Source: Pseudanabaena sp. SR411 (lineage in GTDB: Bacteria; Cyanobacteriota; Cyanobacteriia; Pseudanabaenales; Pseudanabaenaceae). Taken from it: DNA of 37,265 bases. Under the pieces are notes generated by a model. That model did not search any database, was not told the origin of the DNA, and saw only the letters and a program-made list of their open reading frames with translations. The stretch is from contig NZ_NDHW01000104.1 of NCBI RefSeq assembly GCF_002251945.1, positions 1-37,265 on the forward strand. The letters run 5' to 3'. Below, piece by piece: positions 32,817 to 37,265 of the stretch (its first letter is position 1; each line of letters begins with the position of its first letter). The translations under genes and the position numbers were made by a program.

Positions 32817-33563
32817 CTAAACTATATAACCATTTTGCAAATGTAAAACAGGATGATTAGCGGCTCTGACCAACTGCTCATCGTGAGTAGTCAAAAGCAC
32901 AGTCACCCCAAAAGAGTTTAGCTTTTTCAAGATTTTAATTACTTGCCAAGCATTATCAGGATCAAGGTTGCCCGTTGGTTCATCCGCTAGAACTAACGGC
33001 GGTGTATTCACGATCGCCCTTGCAATGCTTGTCCGTTGCTGTTCCCCACCAGACAACTCTTCAGGAAAACAATCAGCCTTATGTATCAGCCCCACCATTT
33101 TGAGCGCAGGTTGCACACGTCGTTGGATTTCCTTGTAGGTATATCCCTGAGCCATCAGGACAAAAGCAACATTTTCAGAGACAGTGCGACGCGGTACAAG
33201 TTTGTAATCTTGAAAAACTATGCCAATCTTGCGACGTAACATAGCAAGATTATTACCTTTTAAATTATTTAGGTTAAACCCATTCACAATTACATCGCCA
33301 TCTGTAGCCTGTTCAGCACCATACAACAATTTCAGTAAGGTTGATTTTCCCGATCCCGAATGTCCTGTAATAAATTTAAAGTCACCTTTATAAAGTTCAA
33401 GACTAACGTCGCGTAAGCCAACAGCACCATTTGTGTAAGTCTTGCGAACATTTTCTAATTTAACAATTACTGACTTCTGCCCATTTGGCACATTATCATC
33501 AGATGTCTTATTGGGGCTGGGATTAATTAGGGTTGAGTTTGGTTTAGTTGGCAGTTTTAGCAT
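32817..33563 (-). CDS. ftsE: Cell division ATP-binding protein FtsE
   Basis: 248 residues. ABC-type ATPase partner of FtsX. Visible: the A-loop region VRKTYTNGAVGLRDVSLEL, Walker A GHSGSGKST (67-75), Q-loop GIVFQDYKLVPRRTV, signature LSGGEQQR, Walker B LVLADEPTGNLDP and H-loop TTHD. About 30 residues precede the usual FtsE start (PTKPNSTLINPSPNKTSDD, polar and disordered); no internal ATG would shorten it. The 560-bp gap upstream (33564-34123) contains the composite two-hairpin element, one more hairpin at 33913-33950 and the promoter regions of both flanking genes. Confidence 0.95.
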   Translation of the reverse strand: MLKLPTKPNSTLINPSPNKTSDDNVPNGQKSVIVKLENVRKTYTNGAVGLRDVSLELYKGDFKFITGHSGSGKSTLLKLLYGAEQATDGDVIVNGFNLNNLKGNNLAMLRRKIGIVFQDYKLVPRRTVSENVAFVLMAQGYTYKEIQRRVQPALKMVGLIHKADCFPEELSGGEQQRTSIARAIVNTPPLVLADEPTGNLDPDNAWQVIKILKKLNSFGVTVLLTTHDEQLVRAANHPVLHLQNGYIV

Positions 33564-33702
33564 GGGGCGATCGCTTAAATATTCTAAAAAATCTATGCAT
33601 AGTTAAACCATGCCCGATCTTTGTACTTGAGATTATACAGACCAAGTCAAGGGATCAACATCAGCTATTGTTGGCAAACCCAAATTAAAGAACACACATC
33701 AA

Positions 33703-33831
33703 AATAAAACCCAGATTTTTTGTAGTGCGGCTTCGCCGCACTACAAAAAATCTGGGTTTTATTAAAGATTTGATGAAAGCCCACCGATGGCGGACTTTCA
33801 TCAAATCTAATTTTTATAATAAAAATTGCCA
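33703..33831. repeat. Composite two-hairpin element, copy B
   Basis: Hairpin 1 is a perfect 29-bp stem (33703-33731 with 33735-33763, AATAAAACCCAG outer, TTC triloop). Hairpin 2 has 14-bp arms AGATTTGATGAAAG (33766-33779) and CTTTCATCAAATCT (33795-33808) around a 15-nt loop. The tail TTTTATAATAAAAATTGCCA (33812-33831) matches copy A at 19 of 20 bases. Confidence 0.7.
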
Positions 33832-33912
33832 TCAAATTAGGGGAGATATTCTCTAATTTTTGGGTAGCTGTATGCTAAATTATTGCGGGTTTAAGAGCTA
33901 AATCTGACAAAA

Positions 33913-33950
33913 AACTAGTAAGCTTTTATTTACTTGCTAAGCTTCTAGTT
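33913..33950. other. Imperfect hairpin in the gap before the CheY-like gene
   Basis: AACTAGTAAGCTT (33913-33925) pairs with AAGCTTCTAGTT (33939-33950), one base short. Role unknown; it could be part of the leader or promoter region of the gene at 34124. Confidence 0.35.
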
Positions 33951-34123
33951 AATACAAGCCCAAATAGATCGCTAATTACAATGTCTAATTAAACTAAAAT
34001 ATGCTTGCTATCATTGTCGTTTAGAATTTCACCTATTCTGTCAGTGACAGTGATGTAATCTTCCAAAAACTAGCTAATCAAGCTAAATCTCTATTCACCA
34101 AAATAACTGAGGGGTTATCAGCA

Positions 34124-34699
34124 GTGGCAGCTCACAAAATACTAGTAATTGATGATAGTCGCGTAATCCGTAATATGGTGCGTGATATGCTCCCGCCAGC
34201 AAACTTTGAGGTGCTAGAGGCCGCCGACGGCATCAAAGGGCTGGAGATGATCCAGCAAGAAAAGCCTTGGATGATCATGCTAGATTTTTTACTGCCTCGG
34301 ATGAGTGGATTTGAGGTTTATGAAACTTTGCAGCAAAGTGCCGAGCTTAGCCGTATTCCACTAGTTTTGATGTCTGGACGCAAGGAAGAGGTAACCAGTA
34401 AGATTGCAGAGCCATTTGAAGATAAATATCTAGTATTTATTGAAAAACCTTTTGAGCAGAAAGAGTTGATCACAGCGATCAAACGAGCAATGGTCTTAGT
34501 ACAAAAGCGTCCTCCTATCTCTGTAATAGAAAGTCGCAACGCATCTACTGATGTAGTTTCTCAAGAACGCACTGACGATACTCTGATTAAACGTATTGAA
34601 GAACTAGAAACTAAACAAAAGCTGTTAGAACAACAGATAGCATCTCAGCAGAAGCAATTCCAGCAACTCGTTGACTTTATCAAGAAAAAACTCAAGTAA
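34124..34699 (+). CDS. CheY-like response regulator with C-terminal coiled coil
   Basis: 191 residues, starting with GTG (34124) and GAGGGG upstream. The receiver domain (1-122) has the acidic pair DD (10-11), phospho-acceptor D54 (MIMLDFLLPRM), S84 in LMSGRK, and switch lysine K108 (FIEKPFE). After a polar linker the C-terminus (150-191) is a strong coiled coil (KRIEELETKQKLLEQQIASQ) instead of a DNA-binding domain, so output is probably oligomerisation or protein contact. No kinase is adjacent. The KPF segment and coiled coil recall PatA/PilG-type or motility regulators, which is a guess only. Confidence 0.85.
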   Translation: MAAHKILVIDDSRVIRNMVRDMLPPANFEVLEAADGIKGLEMIQQEKPWMIMLDFLLPRMSGFEVYETLQQSAELSRIPLVLMSGRKEEVTSKIAEPFEDKYLVFIEKPFEQKELITAIKRAMVLVQKRPPISVIESRNASTDVVSQERTDDTLIKRIEELETKQKLLEQQIASQQKQFQQLVDFIKKKLK

Positions 34700-34721
34700 A
34701 AAATGCCTTGTTAACAATTGA

Positions 34722-34760
34722 CAACAACAGAGGGATACTTTGACATCCCCTGATGTTGTT
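34722..34760 (+). terminator. Terminator of the CheY-like gene
   Basis: CAACAACAGAGGGAT pairs imperfectly with ATCCCCTGATGTTGTT and is followed by AGTTTTTT. It lies 22 bp after the stop and also faces the convergent pentapeptide gene. Confidence 0.7.
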
Positions 34761-34788
34761 AGTTTTTTGATCACGTAGAGTGCAGATT

Positions 34789-35172
34789 TTATTGATTAAC
34801 CGAACCATCAGGCATGATAGTTCCACTCAATTTTGTATGATCTAATTTAGCTAAGCTAAGATCAGCTTTCAGAAGGTTTGCACCTCTTAAGTTAGCGTAG
34901 CTTAAATCAGCTCTGGTCAAAATTGCACCCCGAAAATCTACTTTTTCGAGATTAGCACGACTAAGATCTGCCCATCCAAGATCTGCCCCGCGCAAATCCG
35001 AACCACTAAAGTTAATGTGAGTCAAGATTGATTCACTGAGGTCAATACCATGCAACGATACGCCTTGCATATCTGTGTCCTGTAAATGTGATTGCTCAAA
35101 GTTGCGATCGCCTTTAGCATAACGATCAAGTAATTCAGCCTTGGTTAGTGCAGCATGAGAAGGAAAAGTCAT
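34789..35172 (-). CDS. Pentapeptide repeat protein
   Basis: 127 residues from ATG 35172; an ATG at 35205 adds 11 residues but lies on a possible -10 (TTAATAT) for this strand, so the inner start is preferred with moderate certainty. A short helical start (LTKAELLDRYAKGDRNF) leads into about 14 A(D/N)Lxx-type pentapeptides (LRGADLGWADLSRANLEKVD, LSYANLRGANLLKADLS) forming a right-handed beta helix. Such proteins are abundant in cyanobacteria; no specific role can be given. Confidence 0.88.
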   Translation of the reverse strand: MTFPSHAALTKAELLDRYAKGDRNFEQSHLQDTDMQGVSLHGIDLSESILTHINFSGSDLRGADLGWADLSRANLEKVDFRGAILTRADLSYANLRGANLLKADLSLAKLDHTKLSGTIMPDGSVNQ

Positions 35173-35269
35173 AGTTAAAGACTCAAAAGGTATTCTATTT
35201 CTCATATTAAGAGTAGATGCAGCGCCAAGTATCGACTCTATTAGATAAAGTTACACATTTATTTTTGTC

Positions 35270-35986
35270 ATGACAGATTGGTTACAACGTACAGAATTAC
35301 TAATTGGTGCAGACGGATTAAATAAACTCAAACGTGCCAATGTATTAGTCGTTGGCATGGGCGGTGTTGGTAGTTTTGCCGCAGAATTTTTGTGCCGTGC
35401 TGGAATTGGACAGATGACTATTGTCGATGGTGATCGCGTTGATCCTTCCAATAAAAACCGTCAGATCGTAGCGCTCAATAGCACTATCGATATTCATAAA
35501 GCTGATGTGATGGCAGCAAGAATGCATGACATCAATCCAGACATGCGATTAACGGTTATTAAAGAATTTCTGACTCCAGACTTAATGATGGAGCTAGTAA
35601 CAACTAAATTTGACTGGGTGCTAGATTGCATTGATAGTCTGCAACCCAAACTTTATTTTCTCGGTGCCGCCGCCACTAATGGCGTAAAAGTTGCCAGCAG
35701 CATGGGTGCTGGTGGTCGAGTCGATCCCCAAAAGGTAAGAATTGCACCAATTTTTGAAACTGATTGCTGTAGATTTGCTTACAAGATTCGCAAAGGTTTA
35801 CGACGCAAGGGTTTTGCTAATGCCAACATTATCGCTGTTTATTCTGAAGAGTTAGTAAATCGGGAGTCATTACAATTAACCGATGGCAGCAATTTTAAGA
35901 GATCGTATTACGGCACAATTTCTTATTTACCTGCTCTATTTGGCTTAAATCTAGCCAGTATCGTAATTCGCGATCTGATCAATTAA
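35270..35986 (+). CDS. tcdA: tRNA threonylcarbamoyladenosine dehydratase
   Basis: 238 residues. An E1-like ThiF/MoeB-fold enzyme that uses ATP to cyclise t6A at tRNA position 37 into ct6A. Visible: RTELLIGADGLNKLKRANVL, the nucleotide-binding VVGMGGVGSFAAEFLCRAGI (27-46), DGDRVDPSNKNRQIVA, CIDSLQPKLYF, the conserved SSMGAGGRVDPQKVR that separates TcdA from other E1-like proteins, and GTISYLPALFG. The gene is divergent from the pentapeptide gene with a 97-bp shared upstream region. Confidence 0.92.
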   Translation: MTDWLQRTELLIGADGLNKLKRANVLVVGMGGVGSFAAEFLCRAGIGQMTIVDGDRVDPSNKNRQIVALNSTIDIHKADVMAARMHDINPDMRLTVIKEFLTPDLMMELVTTKFDWVLDCIDSLQPKLYFLGAAATNGVKVASSMGAGGRVDPQKVRIAPIFETDCCRFAYKIRKGLRRKGFANANIIAVYSEELVNRESLQLTDGSNFKRSYYGTISYLPALFGLNLASIVIRDLIN

Positions 35987-36020
35987 GAAAAACTTAACTG
36001 TGTGAAGCTTTTTGATTTTA

Positions 36021-36091
36021 AGCGAATGGCGGGAATCGAACCCGCAACATCTGCTTGGAAGGCAGAGGTTTTACCACTAAACTACATTCGC
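36021..36091 (-). tRNA. trnG: tRNA-Gly (TCC)
   Basis: 71 nt on the minus strand. Acceptor GCGAATG pairs with CATTCGC plus discriminator T; the anticodon stem TCTGC/GCAGA encloses loop CTTCCAA (anticodon TCC at 36059-36057), and the T arm is GCGGGTTCGATTCCCGC. CCA is not encoded. It reads GGA/GGG. Confidence 0.95.
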
Positions 36092-36203
36092 GAGAACATA
36101 TTTAATATATGCAGTTATTAACTATAGCAGCGATCGCACTATTGTCAAAGCTTTTTCCTACAAATTTAGCAAGAAACCTGCTATTCCCTACCCAATTTAT
36201 AGT

Positions 36204-36965
36204 TTAAAATTCGCAATAACCTTGATCCATTTCAATCCGATCTAGCACTTTTAAGCCACGCGGTTCACCCAGCTTCCGCAATGCATTCCTAGCATCAGTC
36301 TGTACACTGAGGTCATCATCATCCAGTGCATAAATCAGTGCATCAACGGCATCATGATAAATTTCGTTTTGAGTATCAAAATCGCGACGCATTTGCACAA
36401 TTAGCTTGCCCAGTGACCACGCACAATTACCACGCACAGCAGACATGGGATCTTTAGTTAATGCTTCCGTTAAAGGCTCAATCGCTTGTAGATCACCTAA
36501 TTGTCCAAGCGCACTAGCTGCCCATAGACGTACTGCCGTAATATCATACTTCAGAGCAGAAATAAGCGACATCAACCCTAGCGTAGCGCGACAAGTTCCC
36601 AAAGCCCAAACAATGCCTTTACGAACGTATCCATTCCAATCTTGTTTGAGTTGATCAATTAAAGGCTTAATTGCTTCATCGCTCTTATTCCGTCCGAGAG
36701 CATAAGCAGCACTGACTCTTACTAGAGGACATTCATCTTGTAGCAATTCGATAAGACGTGGTATAGCCCTTTGATCTTCTAATTCACAAAAAGCTCTTGC
36801 AGCTTGCATCCTCTCTAGAACAGTCACTGAGTTGAGCAGTACTAACATCTCATCAGGATCTGGAAGAGGTATTTCTTCTTCAGGTGGCAAATCCAATGGA
36901 CTTAATGGATTTGATTCAATATCTAAAATAGTTAGGTCGTCATTAAGTGTCATGGCGATCGTCAT
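36204..36965 (-). CDS. HEAT-repeat protein
   Basis: 253 residues; an in-frame ATG at 36953 is an alternative start. An acidic, proline-rich start (LPPEEEIPLPDPDE) is followed by about five HEAT/PBS-lyase-type repeats: RMQAARAFCELEDQRAIPRL, VRVSAAYALGRNKSDEAIKP, VRKGIVWALGTCRATLG, VRLWAASALGQLGDLQAIEP, VRGNCAWSLGKL, VQTDARNALRKLGEPRGL. The repeats resemble those of phycobilin lyases of the CpcE/F kind, but equally many cyanobacterial scaffold proteins of unknown role. No phycobilisome gene is adjacent, so lyase function is not claimed. Confidence 0.88.
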   Translation of the reverse strand: MTIAMTLNDDLTILDIESNPLSPLDLPPEEEIPLPDPDEMLVLLNSVTVLERMQAARAFCELEDQRAIPRLIELLQDECPLVRVSAAYALGRNKSDEAIKPLIDQLKQDWNGYVRKGIVWALGTCRATLGLMSLISALKYDITAVRLWAASALGQLGDLQAIEPLTEALTKDPMSAVRGNCAWSLGKLIVQMRRDFDTQNEIYHDAVDALIYALDDDDLSVQTDARNALRKLGEPRGLKVLDRIEMDQGYCEF

Positions 36966-37084
36966 AGCAAAAAATAGAGCAAAGTTGAATGCTCCAAGGT
37001 GTAGTTGTTATCTTACAGTGCTTTGTACTGTAGTAAACCCTGTATAAAAGTTTGAGCTTAGAAAGCAATAAAGCGAGACTAAAC

Positions 37085-37125
37085 AAAGAAAGAGACAGGT
37101 AATAAATTTACCTGTCTCTTTCTTT
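37085..37125 (-). terminator. Terminator of the rRNA operon
   Basis: A perfect 18-bp stem (37085-37102 with 37108-37125: AAAGAAAGAGACAGGTAA), loop TAAAT, directly behind the 5S rRNA on the minus strand. Confidence 0.85.
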
Positions 37126-37133
37126 AAAATTAA

Positions 37134-37251
37134 GCTTGGCATCGAGCTATTTTCCCGTAGGGCTACCCCTAAAGTATCTTCACCGTGACAGCGTTTCACA
37201 ACTGAGTTCGGGATGGGTCAGAGTGGTTCCACCGCACCATAGACACCAAGC
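37134..37251 (-). rRNA. rrf: 5S ribosomal RNA
   Basis: 118 nt on the minus strand. Ends GCTTGGTG and GATGCCAAGC pair as helix I; the interior has the conserved loop segments GGAACCACTCTGACCC, CCCGAACTCAG and GTAGCCCTACGGG. It is the 3' end of an rRNA operon whose 23S and 16S genes should lie beyond the right edge. Confidence 0.96.
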
Positions 37252-37265
37252 AAACTTATCGGGTC

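Noticed and set aside
36204-36965. Calling the HEAT-repeat protein a phycobilin lyase
   Set aside because: The repeats are compatible with CpcE/F-type lyases, but there is no phycobilisome gene nearby and no diagnostic motif was found.

Overview
The window comes from a cyanobacterial chromosome. Photosystem II genes psbB (CP47) and psbT, a Rubisco activase, plant-type glycerate kinase, PII with a GTA-N8-TAC NtcA-like site, a fused CobA-HemD and a very high density of the HIP1 octamer GCGATCGC all say so. Protein style and the many long perfect hairpins opening with AAAACCCA suggest a Pseudanabaena-like lineage, but that genus call is an inference.

Layout. 1-1.7 kb: accessory edge with a possible transposase stub, a DUF6602-like nuclease-fold protein, a GNAT acetyltransferase and a hairpin mobile element. 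1.9-7.4 kb: alanine racemase, a secreted family-10-like glycosidase, a Uma2 endonuclease, Rubisco activase without its SSU-like tail, and an alpha/beta hydrolase. 7.4-10.5 kb: psbB-psbT and glycerate kinase. 10.7-12.9 kb: a repetitive Ala/Lys/Asp/Pro lipoprotein, a cytochrome b plus molybdopterin oxidoreductase pair, and a small hypothetical gene. 13.2-16.6 kb: glnB and a PacL-type calcium ATPase. 16.8-19.6 kb: a degenerate P-loop protein in tandem with mutL, the latter carrying an in-frame repeat insertion. 19.7-20.9 kb: a PIN toxin overlapping a membrane-anchored protein with an antitoxin-like tail. 21.1-24.6 kb: cobA-hemD, a peptidoglycan-binding protein behind a structured leader, and fetB. 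24.9-28.1 kb: a HIP1-free cluster of a three-domain cell-wall lysin, a small protein and a lipoprotein. 28.5-30.2 kb: a NarL-type two-component pair. 30.3-37.3 kb: a sterol-desaturase-like protein, tRNA-Arg(CCG), ftsE/ftsX, a CheY-like regulator with a coiled-coil tail, a pentapeptide protein, tcdA, tRNA-Gly(TCC), a HEAT-repeat protein and the 5S rRNA ending an rRNA operon that enters from the right edge.

How it fits together. Most genes are housekeeping: photosynthesis and photorespiration (psbB, psbT, rca, glyK), nitrogen signalling (glnB), tetrapyrrole/siroheme synthesis (cobA-hemD), cell wall and division (alr, ftsEX, lysin, PG-binding protein), tRNA modification (tcdA) and DNA repair (mutL). 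Nearly every gene end is marked by a perfect hairpin, and several hairpins overlap stop codons. At least three belong to one dispersed element family, and two others form a composite two-hairpin element with a shared 20-nt tail.

Most interesting for follow-up: the membrane-anchored antitoxin fusion with its PIN toxin, the pseudo-ATPase directly upstream of mutL, the two-hairpin element with an inverted loop, the structured leader at 22758-22850, the HIP1 desert holding the lysin cluster, and the repeat translated inside MutL.
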